Part shown: piece after piece, positions 51,283 through 59,476 of the stretch
Numbering within the stretch: position 1 is the stretch's first letter
How the letters are laid out: every line of letters starts with the position of its first letter
From: JAXGMV01 sp040772085
Lineage (GTDB): Bacteria > Chloroflexota > Anaerolineae > Anaerolineales > Anaerolineaceae
Assembly (NCBI GenBank): GCA_040772085.1
Contig: JAXGYU010000001.1
Span: forward strand, 2,046,001 to 2,110,000
DNA: 64,000 nucleotides
Direction of reading: 5' to 3'
Notes under the pieces: model-generated
Database searches by the model: none
What the model saw: only the letters and a program-made list of their open reading frames with translations
Told to the model about the DNA's origin: nothing
Position numbers and translations under genes: made by a program

Positions 51283-52725
51283 ATGACACTAACTGATCTC
51301 AACGCACTGCTTGCTCCGGCTTTCCTGCTGATCTGGGCAACCGTCCTGCTGCTGGTCGATTTGTGGCTGCCTCCGCAGCGAAAATCTCTGACGCCCGCTC
51401 TGGCGGCACTAGGGCTGCTGATCACGCTGATCATCACCGTCAGCCAGCCCGGCGCTGATCAGACTGCTTTCCATGGCATGGCGGTGGTTGACGGCTTTAC
51501 GCGCGTTCTGGATGTAATTTTCCTGCTGCTGGGTATCGGCGCGATCGGCATGGCGTATGAATATCTGCAGCGCATGAAGATCGAACGCGGTGAGTATTAC
51601 ACGCTGATGCTCTTCAGCCTGAGCGGCATGATTCTGATGACCATGGCCAACGATCTGCTGATCGTTTTCCTGGCGCTGGAGCTGCTCTCGATCCCGCTGT
51701 ATGTGATGGCAGGTTTCGCCACCCACCGGCGCGAGTCGGAAGAAGCCGCCTTCAAATACTTCATCCTCGGTACCTTTGCCGCGGCTTTCCTGTTGTTCGG
51801 CATCGCGCTGATGTTTGGCGCGACCGGCAGGACGGATCTGCCCGGCATTTTTGCCGCGAACGTCAGCGGTGTTTTCAAAGTTATGTTCCAGGTGGCGGCG
51901 GCATTCATCCTGGTCAGCTTTACCTTCAAGATCGCCATCGTCCCCTTCCATGGCTGGGCACCTGACGTCTATCAGGGCGCCCCTTCACCCGCGACCGGTT
52001 TCATGGCGGTGGGCGCCAAGGCAGCCGGTATCGCGGCGCTGGTGCGGGTCTTCATCGTCGCCTTCCCATCCCTGGCTGAGAATATGGTGCCGGTGCTCTG
52101 GGCACTGGCAGCGCTCACCATGCTGGTCGGAAACATCACCGCGCTGGCGCAGTCCAATATCAAGCGCATGCTCGGTTATTCCAGTATCGCGCATGGCGGC
52201 TATCTGCTGATGGCGTTTGTCCCTTACGGACAGACGAGCGTGCAGCAGAACAGCATCAACGCCATCCTGTTCTATCTGCTCGCCTACGCGCTGACCAACC
52301 TGGCGGCGTGGTCGGTGATCATTGCCCGTGAGGAACCTGAGGGCAAAGGGCTGGAAATCAGTGATTTCGCGGGTCTGGCGAAGAGCCATCCGACCATGGC
52401 GCTGGCTATGGCAATTGCCATGTTCTCCTTCACCGGTGTGCCAATTACGCTCGGCTTCTGGGGCAAGTTCTACCTCTTCGGCACGGTCCTGAGCGGCGGC
52501 TTCCCAATCCTGGCCGTTCTTGGTCTGCTCTCTTCAGTCGTGTCGGCATTCTATTACCTGCGGGTGATCGTGATGATGTACATGCGCCCTGGCGAGCCCA
52601 AGGTTTCCAGGGATAACTGGCTGGAAGTGGTTGCGCTGACCTCAGCCATCCTGGTCTTGCTTCTGGGCTTGTTCCCGAATTTGGTGGTCAACTTCGTCTC
52701 GCGCGCGAGCATCCTGATTCAATAA
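51283..52725 (+). CDS. nuoN: NADH-quinone oxidoreductase subunit N
   Basis: Antiporter-like subunit next to NuoK, 480 residues with about fourteen helices. It has FLALELLSIPLYVMAGFATH near residue 128, IVPFHGWAPDVYQGAPSPAT near 224 and IKRMLGYSSIAHGGYLLMAF near 290. AGGAG is seven bases before the ATG at 51283; the in-frame ATG at 51277 is too close to that site. Last gene of the operon, followed by a bidirectional terminator. Confidence 0.97.
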   Translation: MTLTDLNALLAPAFLLIWATVLLLVDLWLPPQRKSLTPALAALGLLITLIITVSQPGADQTAFHGMAVVDGFTRVLDVIFLLLGIGAIGMAYEYLQRMKIERGEYYTLMLFSLSGMILMTMANDLLIVFLALELLSIPLYVMAGFATHRRESEEAAFKYFILGTFAAAFLLFGIALMFGATGRTDLPGIFAANVSGVFKVMFQVAAAFILVSFTFKIAIVPFHGWAPDVYQGAPSPATGFMAVGAKAAGIAALVRVFIVAFPSLAENMVPVLWALAALTMLVGNITALAQSNIKRMLGYSSIAHGGYLLMAFVPYGQTSVQQNSINAILFYLLAYALTNLAAWSVIIAREEPEGKGLEISDFAGLAKSHPTMALAMAIAMFSFTGVPITLGFWGKFYLFGTVLSGGFPILAVLGLLSSVVSAFYYLRVIVMMYMRPGEPKVSRDNWLEVVALTSAILVLLLGLFPNLVVNFVSRASILIQ

Positions 52726-52746
52726 TCGCGTACTCAATCAATAACA

Positions 52747-52776
52747 AACAAACTCCCGCGTTAGCGGGAGTTTGTT
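52747..52776. terminator. Bidirectional terminator between nuoN and the DUF92 gene
   Basis: A perfect 13-bp stem (52747-52759 with 52764-52776, loop GTTA) has A- and T-rich outer ends, so it can act on both strands. It lies between convergent genes. Confidence 0.88.
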
Positions 52777-52791
52777 CTTGTAGCGTCTGGC

Positions 52792-53616
52792 TTACCCGAG
52801 TTGAAATAACAGCAGGGCGATAATCGCGCCAGTGAGCGTACAGGCCAGATTGACCCAGTCATTGTTCAGCCACAACCAGCCGCGGACATGGCGGGTCGCC
52901 GTGCCGCAGCTATGCACCGGCGATTTCTCCGTTTCCTTGTCGCAGTGCGGACAGTAGAAAATTGCCTGTATCGTCGCGCCGAGGACTGAATCCACCAGAC
53001 TGCCCGCTAACCCAGCCAGGCTCACAGAAAGGACGATGAGGGCGGGAGAAGCTGCCGGCAGCGGTGATAACGCCTGCCAGGGCAGCGCCGCTAGGGCGGC
53101 GATCAGCAAACTGCCCATCAGCGAGAAAACTGTCCCGGCGAGAGAAATGCCGCCTGACGTGCCAGTCTCTACGACTTTGCCATTGGTGATCAGCCTCGGC
53201 ATCGTCGGGCTGAGGACGCCCAGTTCTGTTGCCCAGGTGTCCGCGTTTGCCGCGGCGAGCGCGCCGGCGAACCCGATCCATGGCAGGATGGATTCAGGCA
53301 ATAAGAGATGCAGCAGGACGAAAAAGGTAGAGACACCGCCATTTGCCAGCACCTGCCACTGATCCCTTTGAGAACCTTTGGCGTTGGCGCTGACTTGCTT
53401 GCGCTTGCGACTCTTGAACAGTTTGGAGAGCAGGCTGGAGGTGATGAAGAAAGTCAGCAGCAGCACTGCCCAGGGCAGACCGCCAAAGCCGAAGACAATG
53501 GTGCCCATCACGAGAGCAGCCAGCATGCCGCTTTTGTTGAGGGAGTTGAGCCGGTAAGCGGCCAATGCCACAGCTAACGCCAGCAGGAAACCATACAGGA
53601 TATTCATCGGGTTCAT
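52792..53616 (-). CDS. DUF92 family membrane protein
   Basis: A 274-residue polytopic membrane protein of the DUF92 (TIGR00297) family. The family signature AANADTWATELGVLSPTMPR lies near residue 120, followed by GTSGGISLAGT and further helices. A C-terminal cysteine group, CPHCDKETEKSPVHSCG, may bind zinc. The plant member VTE6 is a phytyl-phosphate kinase, so prenyl-phosphate phosphorylation is one possibility, but bacterial members are not characterised well enough to transfer that. It overlaps the upstream gene by four bases (ATGA). Confidence 0.85.
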   Translation of the reverse strand: MNPMNILYGFLLALAVALAAYRLNSLNKSGMLAALVMGTIVFGFGGLPWAVLLLTFFITSSLLSKLFKSRKRKQVSANAKGSQRDQWQVLANGGVSTFFVLLHLLLPESILPWIGFAGALAAANADTWATELGVLSPTMPRLITNGKVVETGTSGGISLAGTVFSLMGSLLIAALAALPWQALSPLPAASPALIVLSVSLAGLAGSLVDSVLGATIQAIFYCPHCDKETEKSPVHSCGTATRHVRGWLWLNNDWVNLACTLTGAIIALLLFQLG

Positions 53617-54515
53617 AGTTGCATGATCAGGGCGAGCAGCAGCATGACTGAAACGATGGGCGCCATGCTCCAGAGCAGGAAGGCGGTCAGGCGGCTCTCG
53701 ACACGGCGGTAAAAGTACAACCCGGCGATCGCGTCCACGATGAAGACCAGACCGGATAGAACGGGCAACAACAGCAAACGGGTGGAGCTGCCGGCAGGCA
53801 ACGGTGCGCCGCCCGCGTCAAATCCGATCGAGACCGTCGAGCGGGTAGGGATGGTCACGGCAGCCATGATGAAGTTCGCCAGCACCATGAACAATCCGAG
53901 GATCAGCAGAAAACGGATAGCCCTGTTTGAAAAGAGCGATTGCAGATAGGCGATTGGTTTGACGGAATGCGCTTTAAGCGGGCTCAGGCTGCCCATCTCA
54001 CTATAGTCGCGGTACGCGCGGCGGAAGGCCTCACTGTTCTGCGGCGAAATGGCGTAGATCACGTCAGCCGTCGCGATCAACAGCAAGTTGTTACGGTCGG
54101 ATGCCAGAAACTCGACCCTGCCCAGCCCTTCGATTTCCCGCATGCCCAATACCGCGCCCGGCCAGGATAGGCTCGGCATGGTCAGACGCTGGGCAGTCTC
54201 GTCCAGGTGACGGATCCATTCAATTTGATCCAGGGGGATGGTGATCGATCGCAGACCCCACAACAGCCGGACGCCATCGCGTTCGATCTCATAATTCGCG
54301 CGCAGCAGGGCGTAACCGCGATAAAGCACAAACGGCAGCACGCTCACGATCAGCAAGCCGATCATCAGCCAGAAGAGAAAATAAGCCTCATTGCTGTTGT
54401 TGAACGCCAGAAGCAGAATGAACCCCCCCAAGGCGCCGATGAGTATCGCCAGGCCGGCATGGAAAATAATGCCGTTTTTCTGATCAGGTTTGAAGACCTG
54501 TGAACTTTCGTCCAT
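53613..54515 (-). CDS. Membrane protein with bacterial PH-like domain
   Basis: A 300-residue protein with two N-terminal helices (residues about 18-70). A soluble segment of about 110 residues follows, with the bacterial PH-domain style ANYEIERDGVRLLWGLRSIT, IPLDQIEWIRHL and RVEFLASDRNNLLLI. Three more helices complete it. Function unknown. It is coupled to the DUF92 gene by an ATGA overlap and follows the DegT gene by three bases. The PH assignment rests on pattern only. Confidence 0.65.
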   Translation of the reverse strand: MDESSQVFKPDQKNGIIFHAGLAILIGALGGFILLLAFNNSNEAYFLFWLMIGLLIVSVLPFVLYRGYALLRANYEIERDGVRLLWGLRSITIPLDQIEWIRHLDETAQRLTMPSLSWPGAVLGMREIEGLGRVEFLASDRNNLLLIATADVIYAISPQNSEAFRRAYRDYSEMGSLSPLKAHSVKPIAYLQSLFSNRAIRFLLILGLFMVLANFIMAAVTIPTRSTVSIGFDAGGAPLPAGSSTRLLLLPVLSGLVFIVDAIAGLYFYRRVESRLTAFLLWSMAPIVSVMLLLALIMQL

Positions 54516-54518
54516 GCG

Positions 54519-55712
54519 TCAGCGTTCGGTCAGGGTAGATTTGATGGCTTGCGCGACTACCCGCACCTGCTCCTGCGTCATCTTGCCCGAGAAGGGCAGG
54601 GCGAGACCGCGCGCGGCCAGGTCTTCGGTTACAGGAAAATCGCCCGGCTGATAGCCAAAGAAGTCGCGCATGTAAGGCTGCAGGTGAATCGGACTGAAGT
54701 ACGGCCGTACCGGTATGCCCTTGCGTTCCAGCTCGGCGGCGAAGGCATCGCGATTCAGACCTTTCGCCACGCGGATGACGTAGACGAACCAGCTCACTCG
54801 CGTGGTTGTTGGGACGATTCGCGGCAGCTCAATCTCGTCAATCCCGGCCAGCGCGTCCGCATACCAGTCCGCCACACGCTGGCGGTTGGCCAGCAGGGTC
54901 TCGAGCCGGCTCATCTGAACGACGCCCAGGGCTGCGGCAATCTCGGTCAGACGGTAGTTGTAGCCCAGGTAGGTGTGCTGCAGCCAGGTATCTCCGGGCG
55001 CGCGTCCCTGATTGCGCAGACCGCGCATCAGGTCAGCCGCGGCATCGTCATTGGTGACAATCATGCCGCCTTCGCCGGTCGTAATCTGCTTGTTCGGGTA
55101 AAAGGCGAAGGTGCCGTAGTCACCCAGCAGACCGGTTTTGGTTGTCTTGTAGACCGCGCCGAGCGACTCGCACGAATCGTTGACCAGCTTGAGTGAATGT
55201 TCTCTGGCGACCCTGTCCAGCGGGTCAAAATCCGCGGGCTGACCAAAGACGTCGACCGTTATCAGCGCCTTGAGTTGTCTGGCGGGTGTGGGCAGCTTGC
55301 GCGGCAGCCATTGGCGGGCGCTTGCAGCGCCTGCTGCCAGATCGCGCGCTGCCTGAGCCGTGAGCTCAGGGTCGATGTTGCCTGTAATCGGGTCAACGTC
55401 GACAAAGACAGGGATGGCGTTCTGGAAAAGGACCGTGTTGGTCGTTGAGATGAATGTGAACGGGGTCGTCAGGACCAGGTCGCCCGTCGCGATGCCGGCA
55501 GCGCGCATGCACAAATGTAATGCCGCGGTGCCGGAGCTGACGGCGATGGCATGCTTGCAGTCCAGGTAATCGGTGAATGATTTCTCGAACGAGACCTGAC
55601 GCGGACCAATGCTCAGGATGGGCGTGCGCAGCACATCCAGCACAGCCTGCACTTCGGCCTCGGTGATATCAGGCGACGACATGGGAACGATATATTTATC
55701 GGCAGGAGACAT
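54519..55712 (-). CDS. DegT/DnrJ/EryC1 family PLP-dependent aminotransferase
   Basis: A sugar aminotransferase that would convert a nucleotide-linked ketosugar to an aminosugar using PLP. It has 397 residues with SSGTAALHLCMRAAGI near 59, TPFTFISTTNTVLF near 83, the PLP-ring Asp in VNDSCESLGA (D179) and Schiff-base lysine K208 in FYPNKQITTGEGG. The ATG at 55712 has no Shine-Dalgarno but a TAAAAT six bases upstream, so a leaderless transcript is possible. The same run contains a PglD/NeuD-like acetyltransferase and a sugar-nucleotide epimerase, pointing to an N-acetylated aminosugar. Confidence 0.92.
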   Translation of the reverse strand: MSPADKYIVPMSSPDITEAEVQAVLDVLRTPILSIGPRQVSFEKSFTDYLDCKHAIAVSSGTAALHLCMRAAGIATGDLVLTTPFTFISTTNTVLFQNAIPVFVDVDPITGNIDPELTAQAARDLAAGAASARQWLPRKLPTPARQLKALITVDVFGQPADFDPLDRVAREHSLKLVNDSCESLGAVYKTTKTGLLGDYGTFAFYPNKQITTGEGGMIVTNDDAAADLMRGLRNQGRAPGDTWLQHTYLGYNYRLTEIAAALGVVQMSRLETLLANRQRVADWYADALAGIDEIELPRIVPTTTRVSWFVYVIRVAKGLNRDAFAAELERKGIPVRPYFSPIHLQPYMRDFFGYQPGDFPVTEDLAARGLALPFSGKMTQEQVRVVAQAIKSTLTER

Positions 55713-55734
55713 AAATGGATTTTACTACAACGGG

Positions 55735-56460
55735 CTACAACAGGCTGAGCCAGGTTGAGACTGTACGGTAGAGCGCGGAGGTGAGCACGTGCCCGCTCTT
55801 ATACATGACCCACGAGGCAACCAGCGAGCGGATGAATGTCAGCAGCAGGTTGAGAGGCAGTCCCCCGGGCTCAAGCAGTAAGAAAGGAATATAAAAGCTG
55901 GTGAAGACGACCGCTGTCAGAAGAAACCCCAGCGGCGTTTTATATGCCCAGGCAAGACGTAACTGGATGAATCCACGAAAGACCGTTTCTTCCAGCAGAG
56001 AGGAAAGCAGGATCAGCAGCAGTTGAACCAGTTGTGGCGCGCGGACAGCGGCGATCAGACCCCAGAAATTGCCTTTCAGAAACAGCACCAGAAACATCAG
56101 CACGATGCCCAGCCTGAGGGCGTTGTTCTGCGTGACGGGGCTCCAGCCAATCGCCTTGACCGGCTGCTTGCGCAGCAGGGTGATCAGCAGGAAGGGCAAG
56201 GCGGCAACCGCCGCTACGATCAAATGGTTGAACCACGGTGAATAGGGAGAGATCACGCTGCTGGCGAAACCGGAGACATGAACGATGTAGGCAAGCAGCA
56301 ACAGCCAGGCGGAAAGGCCGGCAGCATATAACACTTCACGCCGGGTGTAGAGGAATCCGATTGGCTTGTGAGCCATGCGTTTGCTGGTGCTGGCTATCAT
56401 GCCAGTAGCAATAACGCCCATCCATTCAGCGGCCATCAGGATCAGTGTGCGATTATCCAT
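55735..56460 (-). CDS. CPBP-family membrane protein with degenerate active site
   Basis: A 241-residue membrane protein with about seven helices. It keeps the first CPBP motif (LLEETVFRGFIQL, EExxxR) but lacks the other two: the second reads FTSFYIPF with no His, and the third TSALYRTVSTW has neither His nor Asn. Protease activity is therefore doubtful and a scaffold role is possible. The ATG at 56460 overlaps the bactofilin stop by eight bases; the longer frame to 56553 lies within bactofilin and is rejected. Confidence 0.75.
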   Translation of the reverse strand: MDNRTLILMAAEWMGVIATGMIASTSKRMAHKPIGFLYTRREVLYAAGLSAWLLLLAYIVHVSGFASSVISPYSPWFNHLIVAAVAALPFLLITLLRKQPVKAIGWSPVTQNNALRLGIVLMFLVLFLKGNFWGLIAAVRAPQLVQLLLILLSSLLEETVFRGFIQLRLAWAYKTPLGFLLTAVVFTSFYIPFLLLEPGGLPLNLLLTFIRSLVASWVMYKSGHVLTSALYRTVSTWLSLL

Positions 56461-56893
56461 TCGCGCTTGGCTCGCCTGGTCGTGCGGTCTCACTGGTGTT
56501 TTCAATTTCTTCCAGTTGCAGTTGCAAGGTCTCTTCCATACGGATTTGACCACGCAGGAAAGCGCCTTCCTCAGTCGTGAAGCTGATGGCGGTCACGTCG
56601 CCCCACACCCGTCCGGTGCTTCGGATTTCGAGCTTTTCGGCGGTGATGTTGCCCTTGATAGCGCCGGCAACGACCACGATGTTGGCTTGCAGGTTTTCGC
56701 AGGTCACACGACCGGTCTCTCCGATGACGACCAACCCCTGGATGGCGATCTGCCCTTCAAACGCGCCTTCGATGCGGATGCCGCCGCTGCCGCGCAGATT
56801 GCCCTGCCAGTTGATGCCCGGCCCAAGTACAGAGGTGACCCGATCTACGGGTTTCGCGGCTGATTGTTCCTGGGGATTAGGTTTTCTGAACAT
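56453..56893 (-). CDS. Bactofilin family polymer-forming protein
   Basis: Bactofilins form stable filaments without nucleotides and often position cell-wall enzymes or polysaccharide machinery. The 146-residue protein has a short N-terminal tail. The right-handed beta-helix core (about residues 20-115) has repeating hydrophobic-glycine steps: IRIEGAFEGQIAIQGLVVIG, GRVTCENLQANIVVVAGAIK and GNITAEKLEIRSTGRVWGDV. An acidic C-terminal tail follows. The start at MFRKPNPQ fits the family (often MF...); an in-frame ATG at 56974 would overlap the upstream gene by 53 bases and adds a sequence unlike the family. Confidence 0.9.
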   Translation of the reverse strand: MFRKPNPQEQSAAKPVDRVTSVLGPGINWQGNLRGSGGIRIEGAFEGQIAIQGLVVIGETGRVTCENLQANIVVVAGAIKGNITAEKLEIRSTGRVWGDVTAISFTTEEGAFLRGQIRMEETLQLQLEEIENTSETARPGEPSANG

Positions 56894-56921
56894 ACCTGGA
56901 GTATCCTGAATAAAAGTTGAT

Positions 56922-57617
56922 TTAACGGATTGGCCAGAGCGATCCTGCCCAGACCCTGCCATTCGGCGGGACATCTTTTTTCACAACTGCGCTGTTGCCC
57001 ACCCGCGCCCGGCTTCCGATCGTGACGCCAAGGTTGATCGTCGCGCCCATGCCCACCTGAACGTAATCAGCCAGCGTGACGTTGCCGCCCAGCGTCGCGT
57101 GCGGTGAGAGGTTGACGATCTGACCAATATTGCAGTCATGCGAGATGCAGACGCCGGCGTTGACAATCGTCCCAAAACCGACGTTCGAGTCGCTGCCGAC
57201 ATAACTGAGCGGCATGATGTGAACGCCAGGGTCGATGATCGCGCTCGGTTCGATGAACGCTGCCGGGTGCAGCAGTGAGGGGAACGCGAAACCAATGTCC
57301 AGCAAGCGTTCGAAGACGTCGATGCGGGTTTGCACATTGCCAATACCGCCGACCGCGTTGGCGATCAAGGTGTTGCCAGCGTGGAAAAGGTCACTCAGCA
57401 GACTGCTGTCGCCAAGTACCGGGAAGCCCAGAATTTTCGTGCCGGCGTGGATGCTGTCATCGATCAAACCGCTGACGCGGTAACGCTGCTGGGCAATGAT
57501 CGTTTCGATCATGGCTTTGGCGTGCCCGCCAGCGCCATAAATCAGGATGCCAGGCAGTGATTCGGAATCACTGGGTTGGAGTTCTGTCTGATTGGCGTTT
57601 TGCTGCATTGCCTGCAT
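56922..57617 (-). CDS. PglD/NeuD-like sugar O/N-acetyltransferase
   Basis: A 231-residue left-handed beta-helix acetyltransferase. An N-terminal Rossmann-like segment (ILIYGAGGHAKAMIETI) binds the sugar nucleotide. Hexapeptide repeats then carry the catalytic His-Asp in GVCISHDCNIG and the acetyl-CoA region ATLGGNVTLADYVQVGMGAT, and it ends RVWAGSLWPIR. NeuD acetylates sialic acid and PglD acetylates a 4-amino sugar nucleotide; neighbouring epimerase and aminotransferase genes fit the PglD case better. ATG at 57617 lies six bases after TATAAT, with no Shine-Dalgarno. Confidence 0.88.
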   Translation of the reverse strand: MQAMQQNANQTELQPSDSESLPGILIYGAGGHAKAMIETIIAQQRYRVSGLIDDSIHAGTKILGFPVLGDSSLLSDLFHAGNTLIANAVGGIGNVQTRIDVFERLLDIGFAFPSLLHPAAFIEPSAIIDPGVHIMPLSYVGSDSNVGFGTIVNAGVCISHDCNIGQIVNLSPHATLGGNVTLADYVQVGMGATINLGVTIGSRARVGNSAVVKKDVPPNGRVWAGSLWPIR

Positions 57618-57624
57618 GAATTGA

Positions 57625-58227
57625 TTATAAATGAAGTGCCGCTTCCGGCGGGTTTGACACGACAAAACGCCAGGGTTTGCTGAGCCACGGTTCGGGCGTA
57701 TAGTCGATCCCAATCCGCGGTGTGGCACGCACGTGCGCCTCATCGACCAGCGGGCCATCTTCAAGGAACAGCCCGGCGGCGCGGGTGGTCAGGTCACAGC
57801 CGTTCAACTCACCGCTGACCTGCAATGCTCGTGTGAGCTTGGCTGGCCCGTTGCACCATAACTTCGACTTGACGCCCGGCCGATTGGCTTCGATGATATC
57901 CAGCCCTTCCAGCGGATAGATCGCGCGGATCAGTACGGCAGCCGGTATGTCTTCGGCCTCGCAGACCAGGTTCAGCATCCAGTGCATGCCGTAGGTGAAG
58001 TAAACATAAGCGTGACCTGGCGCACCGAACATCACCGTCGTGCGCGGCGTTTTGCCTTTGCTGGCATGGCAAGCCAGGTCTTCGACATGCCGGTAGGCTT
58101 CGGCTTCGGTGATGATGCCGCTGATACGCTTGCCATCGACGACGCGCACCAGACGTTTGCCTAGCACCTCGCGGGCGACATTGAGAACTTCACGGTCATA
58201 GAAGCCGCGGGTCAGCAGTTTGGACAT
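57625..58227 (-). CDS. mpg: 3-methyladenine DNA glycosylase (AAG/MPG family)
   Basis: Removes alkylated or deaminated purines from DNA in base excision repair. The 200-residue protein matches the AAG fold: LTRGFYDREVLNVAREVLGK, the catalytic Glu in ITEAEAYRHVEDLACHASKG (near residue 42), MFGAPGHAYVYFTYGMHWML near 66, and NGPAKLTRALQV near 125. It starts five bases after the epimerase gene ends. A repair gene inside a sugar/cell-surface gene run is probably incidental clustering. Confidence 0.95.
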   Translation of the reverse strand: MSKLLTRGFYDREVLNVAREVLGKRLVRVVDGKRISGIITEAEAYRHVEDLACHASKGKTPRTTVMFGAPGHAYVYFTYGMHWMLNLVCEAEDIPAAVLIRAIYPLEGLDIIEANRPGVKSKLWCNGPAKLTRALQVSGELNGCDLTTRAAGLFLEDGPLVDEAHVRATPRIGIDYTPEPWLSKPWRFVVSNPPEAALHL

Positions 58228-58232
58228 GAGCG

Positions 58233-59189
58233 TCAGAATGTGATGCCGTTCTGTTCGGCGATCTGTCGCAGCTTGGGATCAAAGCGCACGGTCTTCAGCA
58301 AGCCGTCGCGCAGGGAGGTCAGTGGTTCAAAGTGCAGCTTTTCTCGGGCGAGCGATATGTCAGCGCATAGCCGGTCTGGGCCGGCGCCCGAGCGCGGGTT
58401 GGTGATCACTTCCGGCTCGCGCTGCAGCAGTTCGGGGATCAGCCGAGCCAGCTCTTTGACGCTGGTTTCCACGCCGCTGCCGACGTTGATGGTCATCTGA
58501 TCAATATCCGAGGCGTTCGCCGCGGCGCGCATGGCGTGGACGACGTCATCCACGTAAACGTAATCCCGTGTCTGTGTCCCTTCGCCGTTGACCACCAGCG
58601 TTCCCTGCATCATGGTATGTCTGAGGAAGTTGGGGATGACGGGGGTATGCACCGGAGGGATATGCTGACCCGGCCCATAGGCGTTGAAGACGCGCAATGC
58701 AGTGGTCTCGATGCCCCAGAGCTTGCCGATCGTATGCACGTAGTATTCCGCCGAGAGCTTGGAGACGGCGTACGGTGACTTGGGACGCGGGGTAAAGCTT
58801 TCTTTGACGGGCTGCTCATCCTGGCTGCCATAGACAGCACCGGAGGAGATCAGCACCACCCGTTTGATGCCAACGTCGCGCATGGCTTCCATCAGGGCGA
58901 CGGTGCCGCCGACGTTGACGTTGTTATATTCACGCGGATAAAGGATCGATTCGGCTACCAGCACCCGGGCCGCCAGGTGATAGACACAGTCAACGCCTTG
59001 CAGCATGGTCCACAACTTGGGCCGGTCGCTGATATCGCCGCGGGTAAACAGTACTTCCGGCGCCAGCGCGTCCGGAGAGCCAGTGGAGAGATCGTCCAGA
59101 ACACGGACGGCATGACCTTCACGGGAGAGGTGGTTGGCGAGTGCGGCGCCGAGAAACCCCGCGCCGCCTGTAATAAGGAAATGACTCAT
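58233..59189 (-). CDS. NAD-dependent sugar-nucleotide epimerase/dehydratase (extended SDR)
   Basis: A 318-residue Rossmann-fold enzyme of the UDP-glucose 4-epimerase group. It has the NAD-binding TGGAGFLGAALANHL, VDCVYHLAA, the Ser of the active-site triad in LISSGAVYGS near residue 117, the catalytic YAVSK near 142, and the C-terminal RDYVYVDDVVHAM. Likely substrates are UDP-hexoses or UDP-N-acetylhexosamines. An extended -10 (TGCTATAAT) lies 33 bases upstream, making this the first gene of the eight-gene minus-strand run. Confidence 0.92.
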   Translation of the reverse strand: MSHFLITGGAGFLGAALANHLSREGHAVRVLDDLSTGSPDALAPEVLFTRGDISDRPKLWTMLQGVDCVYHLAARVLVAESILYPREYNNVNVGGTVALMEAMRDVGIKRVVLISSGAVYGSQDEQPVKESFTPRPKSPYAVSKLSAEYYVHTIGKLWGIETTALRVFNAYGPGQHIPPVHTPVIPNFLRHTMMQGTLVVNGEGTQTRDYVYVDDVVHAMRAAANASDIDQMTINVGSGVETSVKELARLIPELLQREPEVITNPRSGAGPDRLCADISLAREKLHFEPLTSLRDGLLKTVRFDPKLRQIAEQNGITF

Positions 59190-59222
59190 TCCGTATAAAT
59201 ATCCTGTGTGATGATTTCTCGG

Positions 59223-59231
59223 ATTATAGCA
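59223..59231 (-). promoter_or_regulatory. Extended -10 promoter of the eight-gene minus-strand run
   Basis: TGCTATAAT on the minus strand, 33 bases before the epimerase ATG, without a -35. Confidence 0.55.
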
Positions 59232-59476
59232 TGATCCCGTTGGGGAGACGCCATGTCGCTTGGCGGCGCCCTGGCAGCCTGTTTATCGCAGCAGGGCACA
59301 AAACAAGTAGAAAGGGATAAAAACTGGAACGAAAATTGCAGCTATTTTGCTGTTTTTCTCTGACAATTGCCTGCCAACTGGTGTTTTTCTATCAGTCGGG
59401 TTATACTTTTAACGTTATTGCACGAACCAGGTAATTGAAATCTCAATTGAATAAATCCATCTGCGAGGTCTGGCTC
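59232..59476 (+). promoter_or_regulatory. dnaN upstream region
   Basis: A TATACT at 59402-59407 lies 69 bases before the dnaN ATG; the best -35 candidate is poor. A CGCCA/TGGCG hairpin lies near 59250-59266. No DnaA boxes (TTATCCACA) and no dnaA gene are visible, so this is not evidently the replication origin. Confidence 0.4.

Noticed and set aside
59190..59476. Replication origin next to dnaN
   Set aside because: No DnaA boxes, no dnaA gene and no AT-rich unwinding repeats were seen.
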